NCBI GenBank assembly: GCA_903873775.1
Contig: CAIQPR010000053.1
Location: 46,553-110,552 of the forward strand
Direction of reading: 5' to 3'
DNA from: an uncultured Actinomycetes bacterium
GTDB lineage: Bacteria > Actinomycetota > Acidimicrobiia > Acidimicrobiales > RAAP-2
Length of the DNA: 64,000 nt
The position numbers and the translations under genes are program-made. The notes below the pieces were generated by a model, which saw only the letters and a program-made list of their open reading frames with translations, ran no database searches and was not told where the DNA came from. This document shows, in pieces, positions 43,562 to 52,904 of the stretch. Position 1 is the stretch's first letter. Each line of letters starts with the position of its first letter.

Positions 43562-44754
43562 CCTCGTCACGAACTGTGCCGAAGCACCGCATTGTTGTCG
43601 ACGGGTCGAATTTGGCGACCGAGGGACGCACCACGCCGAGCCTCGACCAGCTCGACGAAGCGGTGCGCGCATACGTTGACGAGCATCCGAACGCCGAAGT
43701 GATCGTGGTCGCGGACGCTACATTTGAACATCGTGTGGCCCCGACGGACCGGGCACGATTCAAGGAAGCCGAACTCGCGGGCGAGATTGTCACACCGCCC
43801 GCAGGAGCAATTGGTCGAGGTGACGCGTTCATTCTCAAGATCGCCGCCCGTATCGGCGCTGTTGTTCTCAGCAACGATTCGTTTCAGGAATTCCACGAAG
43901 AGCACGCGTGGCTCTTCGAGCCCGGACGCCTTGTCGGTGGCAAGCCCGTGCCGGGTGTGGGATGGGTCTTTACCGACCGTCTTCCGGTGCGAGGGGCGAA
44001 GTCACCGCGCGCCGTGAAGAAGCTGACAGTCGCCCTGCCCGACGGTTCGACACCAGTCATCGGGGCCACGATTACGCCCGCCAAGACGTCCCGGGTGACC
44101 AAGTCACCGCTCAAGTCGTCGCCGAAGGCGGACAAGTCCGAGAAGCTCGATAAGCCCATGGAGAAACTGCCGGAGAAGGATGCCTCCAAGGCATCTGTGA
44201 AGCCCGCGACCACGAAGCGCGCGCCACGAAAGGCGGCGACGCAAAAGGCGACCTCACCCAAGGTGACGGGAACCAAGGCCCCGGCCGGAAAAGTGGCCAA
44301 GGCTGTTAAGTCCGACGTCGTCCCGGCCGCAAATCCACCTCGCGCAGCCAAGGCGGTAAAAGCGGTCAAGGCCGACAAGGCGGCAAAAAAGCCTGCGTCG
44401 CGCCGTGCAACCAAAGTCTCTGAGAGTCCGGCGATCCCGACGCCCGAGCCCGCGGTCGCGTTGCGTCGAGGGCGTCACCCCGTCAACCCCGAATCGTCCT
44501 TTGACGCCTTCGTCGGTGCTCACAAGCTGCGAGCGCAGGTCTCGGGAGAAGTGGTTGCGTTCACGTCACACGGAGCGATCATTGCCGTCGACGCGCCCGA
44601 TGGCTCACGCGTGGAGTGCTACGCACCCACGACGTCGCTCGGATCACCCGCCCCCGCGCGCGCCCGTGACGTCTTGAAGCGCGGCGACCACCGGACATTC
44701 CGTCTTGTCAGTGTCGATAGAGATCGGCGGATCGCGGAGCTCGCGCTGTCGTGA
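43558..44754 (+). CDS. NYN-domain nuclease with Lys/Ala-rich linker and S1-like tail
   Basis: The 398-residue product has three parts. Residues 10-135 match the Zc3h12a-type NYN ribonuclease domain, with acidic sites in VVDGSNLATEG, VVADATFEH, GRGDAFILK and LSNDSFQEF. Residues 150-300 are a Lys/Ala/Pro-rich, histone-like region without fold. Residues 315-395 resemble an S1-type RNA-binding domain (SGEVVAFTSHGAIIAV and CYAPTTSLGSP). The layout suggests an RNA-cutting or RNA-binding enzyme; activity is inferred. The GTG overlaps the kgd stop, and its own stop overlaps the FabZ-like start, so all are coupled. Confidence 0.78.
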   Translation: MTSSRTVPKHRIVVDGSNLATEGRTTPSLDQLDEAVRAYVDEHPNAEVIVVADATFEHRVAPTDRARFKEAELAGEIVTPPAGAIGRGDAFILKIAARIGAVVLSNDSFQEFHEEHAWLFEPGRLVGGKPVPGVGWVFTDRLPVRGAKSPRAVKKLTVALPDGSTPVIGATITPAKTSRVTKSPLKSSPKADKSEKLDKPMEKLPEKDASKASVKPATTKRAPRKAATQKATSPKVTGTKAPAGKVAKAVKSDVVPAANPPRAAKAVKAVKADKAAKKPASRRATKVSESPAIPTPEPAVALRRGRHPVNPESSFDAFVGAHKLRAQVSGEVVAFTSHGAIIAVDAPDGSRVECYAPTTSLGSPAPARARDVLKRGDHRTFRLVSVDRDRRIAELALS

Positions 44755-45185
44755 CCTCGTTTCCGGCGGACCCCACCATCTGGTTGCCGCATCGAGCACC
44801 CTTTTTGTTGTTAGACGCGGTCACCGAAGTCTCCCCAGGGGTGTCGGCACGAGCAACGTGGCATCTTCGCGGCACGGAAGATTTCTTCGCGGGGCACTTC
44901 CCGGGTCACCCCATCACACCCGGCGTCCTGCTTCTTGAATCCATTGCCCAGTGCGGAGCGGTGGCGGTTCTCGATGACCCTCGGTACGCGGGCAAACTTC
45001 CCTTGTTCGGAGGAGTGGAGAAGGCACGCTTTCGTAAGGCGGTCGTTCCCGGTGACGAGGTCGAACTGTTCTGTGAAATGACGCGACTGTCGGCCCGAGG
45101 GGGCAAGGGTGTCGGGACGGCGTCGGTCGATGGCGTCGTCTGCGTGGAAGCCGAACTGCTCTTCGTCGTGATGGACCGTCCGTGA
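44751..45185 (+). CDS. fabZ: FabZ-like 3-hydroxyacyl-ACP dehydratase
   Basis: The 144-residue product is a single hot-dog domain. The active-site histidine and glutamate lie in GHFPGHPITPGVLLLES and AQCGAV, as in FabZ. FabZ removes water from 3-hydroxyacyl-ACP in fatty acid synthesis. Actinobacterial members of this shape also serve special acyl chains, so the exact substrate is open. It is third in the operon and is coupled at both ends by GTGA overlaps. Confidence 0.85.
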   Translation: MTSFPADPTIWLPHRAPFLLLDAVTEVSPGVSARATWHLRGTEDFFAGHFPGHPITPGVLLLESIAQCGAVAVLDDPRYAGKLPLFGGVEKARFRKAVVPGDEVELFCEMTRLSARGGKGVGTASVDGVVCVEAELLFVVMDRP

Positions 45186-45949
45186 AAGTTGCGACCTGGA
45201 ACGTCAATTCTTTGACGGCCCGTTGGCCGCGGGTGGACGAGTGGCTCCGCACGCGAGACGTGGACATCGTGTTGGTCCAGGAGACCAAACAAACCGACGC
45301 CAAGTTCCCCTTCGACGCATTGCGGGACCTGGGCTATGACGCCGCCCACTACGGGCAAGGGCAGTGGAATGGCGTGGCCATCTTTTCGCGAGTGGGTCTC
45401 GAAGATGTGACGAGAGGATTCGGCGACGACGACCCTGAGGCGCGCGTCATTGGTGCGAGGTGCGGGGGACTGCAGGTGTACTCCTGCTACGTACCCAATG
45501 GGCGGGCGCTGGATGACCCGCACTACCAGTACAAGTTGTCGTGGCTCGAGAAGTTGCGCGAGCGTCTCGCCGCGCGACCGAGCGACCAACGGATCGTGGT
45601 GGGCGGCGACTTCAACGTGGCCCCTACCGACCTCGACGTGTACGACCCCGAAGCCTTCGTCGGCGCCACCCACGTCAGTGAGCCCGAGCGCGGCGCGATA
45701 CGCGCACTCCTCGCGACGGGTCTCGTGGACGCGGCGAGACAGCACAATCCTGACGATCCGTGTTATTCGTGGTGGGACTACCGCAACGGGTCGTTTCGCC
45801 GTGGGTGGGGCTTACGGATTGACCTTCTTCTGGTCGACGACGTCACGGCGGGTCGCGTCATTGACGTGCACGTCGACCGCGAAGCCCGCAAGGGCGAGAA
45901 GCCGTCGGATCACGCGCCGGTGGTGGTGGAGCTCCGCGACGAGATCTAG
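45182..45949 (+). CDS. xth: Exodeoxyribonuclease III
   Basis: The 255-residue product is an ExoIII-type AP endonuclease that cuts DNA at abasic sites and trims 3' ends. The catalytic segments TWNVNSLTARWPRVDEWL, VQETKQTDAKFP, GGDFNVAPTDLDV and SDHAPVVVEL are all present. It closes the kgd operon, overlapping the previous gene by four bases. Its stop shares CTAG with the convergent ThDP enzyme gene. Confidence 0.95.
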   Translation: MKVATWNVNSLTARWPRVDEWLRTRDVDIVLVQETKQTDAKFPFDALRDLGYDAAHYGQGQWNGVAIFSRVGLEDVTRGFGDDDPEARVIGARCGGLQVYSCYVPNGRALDDPHYQYKLSWLEKLRERLAARPSDQRIVVGGDFNVAPTDLDVYDPEAFVGATHVSEPERGAIRALLATGLVDAARQHNPDDPCYSWWDYRNGSFRRGWGLRIDLLLVDDVTAGRVIDVHVDREARKGEKPSDHAPVVVELRDEI

Positions 45950-47505
45950 CTCAAACCCTTCGGCAGCACGGCCTCAATGAAACTCGGACCGGGGGTGGCG
46001 AAGGAACGTTCCAGTGCCTCGGTGAAGTCGTCCGCGGTCGTGGCGCGCGTCGCCGGAACGCCGAAGGCGCGGGAGAGACCGCTCAAGTCCAGCGTGGGAT
46101 CATCCAAATCCAGCATCCGCCGCGACTGTGCGCCCTCGGCGGTGGCGCCCACGCGCTGCAGTTCGAGATTCAAGATGGCGTACGAGCGATTCGAGAGACC
46201 CACCACCGTGACATCAACGCCTTCACGCGCCATTGACCACAGCGCCTGCGGGGTGTACATCATGGACCCGTCGGCCTCGAAGGCGAGGACGCGTCGGCCC
46301 CCTCCTCCAATGGCTGCTCCCAGCGCGGCCGGCAGACCGTACCCAATGGCCCCGCCCGTCAGCGTCATCCACTGGTGTGGAGGTGCGAAGCGCGTCGCAC
46401 CGAAGAGGTGCACGCCGGCGGTGTTGGATTCGTCCACCACGATGACGTCCTCCGGCATCGTGGCGCCCACGGCCTGCGCCAGCGCCGCCGTCGTCAAGTC
46501 ACCGTGCGGCTTCTGGGGTCGCTCGCCCGTGGCAACCGCGACCTCCGGAGCGTCGAGGGCCGCGGCGAGGAATTCGAGAGCGCCGATGACGTCGGATCCC
46601 GGCGGGGCAACATTGACCACGCGGCAGCCGCTGTGAACGAGTCGGCTCGGAATGTCCGGGTACCCAAAGAAGCCGACGGGTTCCGCGGCACCGAGGAGAA
46701 CGAGCGTGTCCACGTCTTTGAGTTGGCTGATCGCGAATTCGCTTAAGTAAATCAGTCGTTCGGGTGCCTCGACGCCCGCGCCGTGATCCTGCAGGGTCGG
46801 GAAGGTTTCCGTAATCACGCGCGCGTTGACGGCCGCAGCGACACGGGTCGCGAGGGCGAGTCCTTCGGCGGACACGGCCGCGCCACCCAAGAACAAGGCC
46901 GCGCGCGGCGAACGCAACGCTGCCAATCCGGCGTCGAGGTGTTCGTCAGCAGGGACGCTCGGACGGCGTCGATCGGCGAGGGGCCAGTGCGCCGGTGGGG
47001 ACGAGAGCTCGCCCCACGAGACGTCAGCGGGGAGAACGAGCGTCGCGACCTGACCGGGAGGTCCGTAGCTTGCGGCCACCGCGGCCGCGACATCCCCAGG
47101 GAGGTCATCGGGACGCGCGCTGCGGCGATACCAGGCCGACGCGCCACGGGCGATCGACGCGATATCGCTGTCGAGCGGGGCGTCGTAACGGGAGTGGTAC
47201 GTGGCGTGGTCGCCGACAATATTGATCACCGGCACCCGTGCGCGCCGGGCATTGTGCAAGTTGGCGTGGCCGTTACCAAGCCCCGGTCCGAGGTGGAGCA
47301 GCGTGGCCGCCGGTCCGCCCGTCACACGGGCGTACCCGTCCGCGGCCCCAGTGGCCACACCCTCGAACAAACACAAGATCCCTCGAACATCGCTCACCGC
47401 GTCGAGTGCGGCGACGGCGTGCATTTCACTCGTTCCGGGGTTGGAGAACCAGACGTTGACGCCGTTGGCGCCAAGGGTGGAGAGAAGGGATTCGGCGCCG
47501 TTCAT
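45946..47505 (-). CDS. Thiamine-diphosphate enzyme, acetolactate synthase-like
   Basis: The 519-residue product has the three-domain layout of the acetolactate synthase/benzoylformate decarboxylase superfamily. The N-terminal part has FSNPGTSEMH and the activating glutamate in LCLFEGVATGAADGYAR. The cofactor site is EADGSMMYTPQALW with SNRSYAILNLE, a variant of the GDG-NN motif. It is shorter than IlvB and lacks its FAD-site signatures, so another 2-keto acid decarboxylation or ligation is likely. The start overlaps the FAD oxidase stop on the minus strand (ATGA). Confidence 0.83.
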   Translation of the reverse strand: MNGAESLLSTLGANGVNVWFSNPGTSEMHAVAALDAVSDVRGILCLFEGVATGAADGYARVTGGPAATLLHLGPGLGNGHANLHNARRARVPVINIVGDHATYHSRYDAPLDSDIASIARGASAWYRRSARPDDLPGDVAAAVAASYGPPGQVATLVLPADVSWGELSSPPAHWPLADRRRPSVPADEHLDAGLAALRSPRAALFLGGAAVSAEGLALATRVAAAVNARVITETFPTLQDHGAGVEAPERLIYLSEFAISQLKDVDTLVLLGAAEPVGFFGYPDIPSRLVHSGCRVVNVAPPGSDVIGALEFLAAALDAPEVAVATGERPQKPHGDLTTAALAQAVGATMPEDVIVVDESNTAGVHLFGATRFAPPHQWMTLTGGAIGYGLPAALGAAIGGGGRRVLAFEADGSMMYTPQALWSMAREGVDVTVVGLSNRSYAILNLELQRVGATAEGAQSRRMLDLDDPTLDLSGLSRAFGVPATRATTADDFTEALERSFATPGPSFIEAVLPKGLS

Positions 47506-48896
47506 GGCAGGGGCCTTTCGTCGAGGAGTCGATAGGGATTCAGCAGAAAGTGGGGATCAAAGACGCGCTTAATGGCGCGCTGAAGTTCGAGTGACGCCGG
47601 ATCGCTCAAGGCGAGAAAATCACTTTGCTTGTCGCGACCGATGCCGTGCTCGCCCGAGATGGCGCCTCCCATGGCGACACCCGTGGCGAAGAGTTCGCGC
47701 AAGAGGGCGGCGCGAGTGACGTCGTCGGGTTGGTAAATCGATAGGTGAATATTGCCGTCACCAACGTGACCACAACCAACGAGGAAGGTTTGGTGGCGCG
47801 CGGCGATCTCGTTCGCTCGCTCAAGAAATGCCGGGACCGCGGAGCGGGGAACGACGATGTCGATGATGTCGTGGGCTCCCGCCGCTTTGGCGACCCAGAA
47901 GGCCCGCTCGCGCGCTTCGATGAGCTGCGTGGCCGCGTGGGGAGGCAGCACGTAGACGTCCAATGCGCCGAAGTCGTCGACGTGAGAGGCCAACGCGGCG
48001 AGATCCGCGTCGAGGGCTTCTGCCGTCCGTGTTTCCAAGACGATCACGAGGTACGCCACAGTGCGTTCGGCGACCTCCGGGTCCACACCGAGCTCGAGCG
48101 ACGCCGCCGCCGTGACCGACGCCATGGTGAGGACGTCGAGGTACTCCAAGATCGACGGCGCCAAGCCCTCCGAGATGATCGAGGGCACGACGCGCGTGAC
48201 GTCGTCCAGGGACGCGAACGGGATCAACATCGTGGCCGCGTGGGGAAGTGCGGGGGAGAGCTTCAGCGTGACTTCGGTCACGATGCCGAGAGTGCCTTCG
48301 CTCCCGATGATGAGCTGCGTTAGGTCGTAGCCCGACGAGACCTTGACGACGGGTCCGCCCGTTCGCAGAACGGTTCCGTCCATCAGAACTACTTCGAGTC
48401 CGAGGACGTGATGACGCGTCACGCCGTGGCGCACCGCGCGCATTCCGCCGGCATTGGTGTTGACGTTGCCGCCGAGAGAGCCCGACAGTTCCCCCGGGTA
48501 GACCGGGTACCGCAATCCCGTGGCGGACAGGGCTTCATCGAGCTCGTGCAGAGTGATGCCGGGCTGGACGACGGCGACGTGGTCGCCCGCATCAATGCGC
48601 ACCACCTCATTCATCCGACTCATGGCGACCACCACACCACCGGGCACCGGCGTGGCCCCGCCCGAGAGGCCGGTCCCCGAGCCTCGCGGCGTGAGCGGGA
48701 CCTGGTGCCGCGTCGCCCAGCGCACGATGGTGACGACATCATCGGTGGAGCGGGGGTGGACCACTGCGAGGGGCGTGACGTGTGCTGCGTGCAGCGATTC
48801 ATCGTGAAGCTCATCAGGGTTGATGGCGTCACCGCTATCCACTACGTCGGCTCCGAGGAGCGTTACTAGTTCGTCGAGAATCTCATTCGTGCCCAC
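47502..48896 (-). CDS. FAD-linked oxidase, GlcD/D-lactate dehydrogenase type
   Basis: The 464-residue product has the FAD-binding PCMH domain with TPRGSGTGLSGGATP and GSLGGNVNTNAGGMRAVRHG, and a C-terminal FAD-oxidase domain with GHVGDGNIHLSIYQ. Members oxidise D-2-hydroxy acids such as glycolate, D-lactate or 2-hydroxyglutarate. The next gene in the operon, a ThDP enzyme, would act on the keto acid produced (inference). The start GTG at 48896 lies inside the last codons of the helicase gene (14-base overlap). Confidence 0.88.
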   Translation of the reverse strand: MGTNEILDELVTLLGADVVDSGDAINPDELHDESLHAAHVTPLAVVHPRSTDDVVTIVRWATRHQVPLTPRGSGTGLSGGATPVPGGVVVAMSRMNEVVRIDAGDHVAVVQPGITLHELDEALSATGLRYPVYPGELSGSLGGNVNTNAGGMRAVRHGVTRHHVLGLEVVLMDGTVLRTGGPVVKVSSGYDLTQLIIGSEGTLGIVTEVTLKLSPALPHAATMLIPFASLDDVTRVVPSIISEGLAPSILEYLDVLTMASVTAAASLELGVDPEVAERTVAYLVIVLETRTAEALDADLAALASHVDDFGALDVYVLPPHAATQLIEARERAFWVAKAAGAHDIIDIVVPRSAVPAFLERANEIAARHQTFLVGCGHVGDGNIHLSIYQPDDVTRAALLRELFATGVAMGGAISGEHGIGRDKQSDFLALSDPASLELQRAIKRVFDPHFLLNPYRLLDERPLP

Positions 48897-50493
48897 TGTC
48901 GCGCAACGCTACCGCCGCCTGAGCCTTCGCGAGGTCCTCGCGAATTGCCCGTATCCGCGCACGCCGTTCGTCGCCCTCCAAGGGGGCTAACTCTTGGGTT
49001 CTCACGTAGACGGCGGCCTCAATGGGCGTCAGGAATCGTGACGCCACGCGTTCGGGTCGACGCGGATCATCGCGACCCCTGCTCCACGTCATCAGCAGCG
49101 ACGTCTCCGCTCGCGTCAGGGCCACGTAGGCCAAACGCTGCTCTTCGGCGATCTCCGTCTCCGTGGTGGCGTTGTAGTGGGGAAGAAGGCCTTCGGCCAT
49201 TCCGATCACCGCGACGTGCTGCCATTCGAGTCCCTTGGCGCGGTGAATGGTCGAGAGAGCCACCGCGTCGGGAACATCCTCGTGGGTCCATCGCGTCGGC
49301 GCGTCGCCCGAGACGAGATCCGACGCGGGTGAATGCTCCGAGCCGAGTCGAGTGAAGGGGATGTCGGCGGCCTGCAGCGCACTCGCCACGCCCTCCAATT
49401 GCGCGTTGGTTCGCGCGAGCACGGCCATCGCTCGCCACGGGGATCCCGGCTGCCGGTGTGAACGAAGCCACTGAGCAACCTTTTCCGCCTCCACCGTGTC
49501 GGTGTCGTAACTGCGCACGAGCGGCAGTTCGCCATCTTCTTTGGCGGGCGTGATGCCCGCGGCTCCCGGTTCGAGCAGTGTGTTCGCGATGGCGACGATG
49601 TTGGCCGTCGAGCGGTGATTGCGCGTGAGGTCGAGCACATCCATGTCGGGCCACGTGTCCAGCAGGCTCGTCAGCAACTGTGGGGCGGCCCCATTGAATC
49701 CGTAAATCGATTGGTTGGGATCGCCCACGCAGAACAAATCGGGATCATCACCCGCCATCTGGCGCAGAAGATCAAATTGCAGCGGGTTCATGTCCTGGGT
49801 TTCGTCCACGAAGAGCGCTCGCGTGCGGTGACGGAACGAAGCGAGGACCGCAGGCTCGTTCTTCAGCAACGTGATGGCCTCATTGAGAAGAAGGTCGAAG
49901 TCAAGGATGCCGCGCGACCGACAGAGTCCCACGTACCGGTCCAGAACATCAGCAAACGTGGATGGTGGGAGTGGCCCCTGTCGAAGCACGAGACGCGCGC
50001 GTTTCGCATAAGTGGCCCCGGTGAGTCCCTGGCTGAGCGCCCAACCGATTTCGGCGTCGAGGCGGGGCAACTGCCAGTCCTCGAGTTTCACCACGCCGTC
50101 CTCGCGCAGGTGGGTGGCGAGCGACGCGACGAGGCGCCGGCGTTGGGATTCAATCGTCAAGGGCTTGAGACCATGATCGTCGCGGTACTCACTCACAATC
50201 GTGAGTGCGGCACGGTGGAAGGTTCCCGCACGGACATCACGAATGCCGGCCCGAAAGAGGCGCTGACGCAACTGGTCGCCCGCCTTACGGGTAAACGTCA
50301 TGGCGAGAACGTGATCGGCGTCGAGCTCCCCGAGCGCGATGCGTCGCTGTATGCGGAGTGTGAGGACGTGCGTCTTTCCTGAACCAGCCGTTGCGCGTAC
50401 GAGGAGACGCCGGCGCGTGGAGGTCACGGCGTCGCGCTGTTCGGGCGTTAGACCCGCCAGCAACTCCTCGGGGAACGTCGACTCTTCACTCAT
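48883..50493 (-). CDS. UvrD/Rep-type superfamily 1 helicase, short form
   Basis: The 536-residue product is an SF1A DNA helicase. Motif I is ATAGSGKTHVL, motif II VDETQDMN, motif III GDPNQSIYGF, motif IV DLTRNHRST, motif V STIHRAKGLEW and motif VI YVALTRAETSL. It is about 150-200 residues shorter than UvrD1 or PcrA and lacks the extended C-terminus and nuclease domains, so it is closer to a compact UvrD2-like or accessory helicase. ATG at 50493 is the first good start; the open frame upstream to 50883 is the antisense of the divergent hydrolase. TAGCGT (50504-50509, minus strand) is a possible -10 ten bases upstream. Confidence 0.87.
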   Translation of the reverse strand: MSEESTFPEELLAGLTPEQRDAVTSTRRRLLVRATAGSGKTHVLTLRIQRRIALGELDADHVLAMTFTRKAGDQLRQRLFRAGIRDVRAGTFHRAALTIVSEYRDDHGLKPLTIESQRRRLVASLATHLREDGVVKLEDWQLPRLDAEIGWALSQGLTGATYAKRARLVLRQGPLPPSTFADVLDRYVGLCRSRGILDFDLLLNEAITLLKNEPAVLASFRHRTRALFVDETQDMNPLQFDLLRQMAGDDPDLFCVGDPNQSIYGFNGAAPQLLTSLLDTWPDMDVLDLTRNHRSTANIVAIANTLLEPGAAGITPAKEDGELPLVRSYDTDTVEAEKVAQWLRSHRQPGSPWRAMAVLARTNAQLEGVASALQAADIPFTRLGSEHSPASDLVSGDAPTRWTHEDVPDAVALSTIHRAKGLEWQHVAVIGMAEGLLPHYNATTETEIAEEQRLAYVALTRAETSLLMTWSRGRDDPRRPERVASRFLTPIEAAVYVRTQELAPLEGDERRARIRAIREDLAKAQAAVALRDSGHE

Positions 50494-50540
50494 GACACTC
50501 AGGACGCTACCGGGAGCCGGTGACACGGCCCCGGCGTCGG

Positions 50541-50553
50541 TAACCTTGGAACC
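50541..50553 (+). promoter_or_regulatory. -10 box, likely leaderless promoter of hydrolase-murF genes
   Basis: TAACCT at 50541-50546 ends seven bases before the GTG at 50554. No ribosome binding site is present. Confidence 0.5.
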
Positions 50554-51312
50554 GTGCTGCAGGCCTTCGCGAACGGAACGGTCTTTGGCGAATCCTACGG
50601 CGACGGTGCACCGCAGGTGCTGTGGCTCCACGGTTGGCAGCGATCGAAAGCTGATTTCGCTGCCGCCGCCACCACGCTCGCCCACCGAGGAATTGCGTCG
50701 GTGGCCCTCGATCTCCCCGGATTCGGGAGTTCGCCACCTCCACCCCACGCCGGTGGTGCGAGGTACTACAGCGACCTCGTGGCGACCATTCTGCGCGACG
50801 ACCTGCCTCGACCGGTCGTTCTGGTCGGACATTCCTTTGGAGGTCGGGTGGGGGTCGTCCTCGCGGCGCGACACCCCGATCACGTGACGGGACTCGTTCT
50901 GACGGGCGTGCCCTTGTTGCCGCGCGAAGGGCGCTCGACGTCACCCCTCGCCTACCGGGTGATTCGCTCGCTGTCGCAGCGGGGACTGGTGTCCACGGCA
51001 CGCCTCGAAGCGGCGCGACAGAAATACGGCTCGGCGGATTACCGTCAGGCCCAGGGGGTCATGAGAGACGTTCTCGTCGCGTCGGTGAACGAACGCTATG
51101 ACGACGAATTGCGTCAGTGGCGGGGACCGACGGTGCTCCTCTGGGGTGACGGTGACAGCGATGTTCCGGTCGATGTTGCATCTCGCGCGGCGGAGCTTCT
51201 TCCCTCTCATCCGCACGTCACGGTGCTGGAGGGGGTCGGACATCTCACACCGACGGCGGCGCCCGACGCGGTGGCGTCGGCCGTCGCGGCCTTGTTGGGG
51301 GATGCGGCGTGA
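50554..51312 (+). CDS. Alpha/beta hydrolase linked to MurF-like gene
   Basis: The 252-residue product is an alpha/beta hydrolase with VLWLHGWQRSKADF, the nucleophile motif LVGHSFGGRVGVVLA, an acid in LWGDGDSDVPV and the histidine in VGHLTPTAAP. A Pro/His-rich PPPPHAGGAR sits before the nucleophile. It overlaps the following membrane Mur ligase gene by four bases (GTGA). This tight coupling suggests a shared job in envelope synthesis, but no substrate is known. Confidence 0.83.
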   Translation: MLQAFANGTVFGESYGDGAPQVLWLHGWQRSKADFAAAATTLAHRGIASVALDLPGFGSSPPPPHAGGARYYSDLVATILRDDLPRPVVLVGHSFGGRVGVVLAARHPDHVTGLVLTGVPLLPREGRSTSPLAYRVIRSLSQRGLVSTARLEAARQKYGSADYRQAQGVMRDVLVASVNERYDDELRQWRGPTVLLWGDGDSDVPVDVASRAAELLPSHPHVTVLEGVGHLTPTAAPDAVASAVAALLGDAA

Positions 51313-52865
51313 CGCGCGTTGTCGAGATTCTTATTGCTCTGGGTCTCGTCGCGGCGGTCGTTCTTCAGGGCCTGCGGTGGCTACGCGTACTCCAGCGCGA
51401 GCATTACGAACCGGGTTCCGTCAGCCGCTTCGCGTGGCGGTGGTCCACGGTGTCCTTTGTTACCTCCCGTCGACGCACGATCTCCGCGGCACCCCTGACA
51501 GCGAGTGTCATCGTCGTTGTTGCCACGCTGTTCGTCCTCCGACGGGACGTGGGCGCCGCCTGCGTCGCACTCGTGGCGGGATGGTACTTACCCCTCGGTC
51601 TGTCCGTCCGCGGACGTACATCGAAGCTCTCCTGGACCCGTCGACTGCGAACCGTGGCGCTCGTGGCGTCACTCGTGACGGGTGCGCTGGCCCTTGTCGC
51701 ACTCGTATTCCCGCGACCCTGGATTGTTGGCGTCGTGGTCGTGGCGCTGGTGCCGTTCATTGTTGATGCTGCCGCGACACTGACGAGACCCTTTGAGAAT
51801 CGCCTCGCGCAAAAGTTCGTAGACCGCGCGCGTACCCGGCTTCATGATGTTGACCCCACGGTGGTCGCGATCACGGGTTCCTACGGCAAGACGTCGACGA
51901 AGCACCACTTGGCGGAGCTCCTCGGGGGTCATCGCGGTGTCGTCCCGTCGCCGCGGAGCTACAACAATCGCGCCGGATTGTCGCGTGCGATCAACGAGAA
52001 TCTCGCCGACGGGACCTCCATCTTCATCGCCGAAATGGGAACCTACGGACCCGGAGAAATCGCCGATCTGACGGCGTGGTGCCCCCCGGATATTTCGGTC
52101 GTGACAGCGATTGGCCCCGTCCACCTGGAGCGTATGAAATCGCTCGACGTTATCGAGGCGGCCAAGTTTGAAATTACTGAGGCCGCGCCCGTGGTCGTGC
52201 TCAATATTGACGACGAACGACTCGTCGGTTGGGTGGAGCGACTACGAGCATCGGGCAAGACGGTCCTGACGGCGGGGAGCGACAACACGGCCGCCGACGT
52301 TCGCGTGGTAACCGTGGCCGAGAGGTGGCAGGTCTTGGTGCACGGCACGGTCGTGGCGATCTGTCCTCCCGTGGTTGGCGTGCGCGAATCGAATCTGGCG
52401 TGCGCGATCGCCACGTGCGTGCACCTGGGACTGACGATCGACGAGATCGTGGGTCGGTTCACGCATCTGACGAGTGTGCCGAATCGGATGGTCGTCGTGA
52501 CGGCTCCGTCGGGCGTGATGGTCATTGACGACACGTTCAACGCCAACCCCGCGGGTGCTCGTGCCGCCCTCGCGGCGCTGCGCGATCTTCCCTTGCACGG
52601 CCGACGCGTGGTGGTGACGCCCGGGATGGTCGAACTGGGTACCGAGCAGAACCGGCTCAATCACCAATTGGCCGTTGATATTCAGTCGATGGGCGCCACC
52701 ATGGTCGTCGTCAGTCGCACGAACGCGCGGGCTCTCTTGGCGGGGAGTGGCACGACGGCGATGTATTTCGCTCACCGGGAACAGGCCGTGGAGTGGGTGC
52801 GCGCCAGTCTCGTCGCCGGGGACGGCGTGTTGTACCTCAATGACTTGCCGGACCACTACCCTTGA
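51309..52865 (+). CDS. Membrane-anchored MurF-like Mur ligase
   Basis: The 518-residue product has five hydrophobic helices in the first 156 residues and then a Mur ligase with the ATP site ITGSYGKTSTK (188-198). YNNRAGLSRAI, FIAEMGTYGPGEIADLT and the MurF-type DDTFNANPAGARAAL are present. MurF proper adds D-Ala-D-Ala to the UDP-MurNAc tripeptide and is soluble, so the membrane part is notable. A Ddl-type ligase follows after 39 bases, which would provide the dipeptide. It may be a second MurF for a modified stem peptide, or it may join other amino acids to a lipid-linked carrier. The main murF of a division cluster is not in this window. Confidence 0.82.
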   Translation: MTRVVEILIALGLVAAVVLQGLRWLRVLQREHYEPGSVSRFAWRWSTVSFVTSRRRTISAAPLTASVIVVVATLFVLRRDVGAACVALVAGWYLPLGLSVRGRTSKLSWTRRLRTVALVASLVTGALALVALVFPRPWIVGVVVVALVPFIVDAAATLTRPFENRLAQKFVDRARTRLHDVDPTVVAITGSYGKTSTKHHLAELLGGHRGVVPSPRSYNNRAGLSRAINENLADGTSIFIAEMGTYGPGEIADLTAWCPPDISVVTAIGPVHLERMKSLDVIEAAKFEITEAAPVVVLNIDDERLVGWVERLRASGKTVLTAGSDNTAADVRVVTVAERWQVLVHGTVVAICPPVVGVRESNLACAIATCVHLGLTIDEIVGRFTHLTSVPNRMVVVTAPSGVMVIDDTFNANPAGARAALAALRDLPLHGRRVVVTPGMVELGTEQNRLNHQLAVDIQSMGATMVVVSRTNARALLAGSGTTAMYFAHREQAVEWVRASLVAGDGVLYLNDLPDHYP

Positions 52866-52904
52866 TCTCTTGAGTGGGGCCGAAGTACTCGATAGAGGAG
52901 TGTC

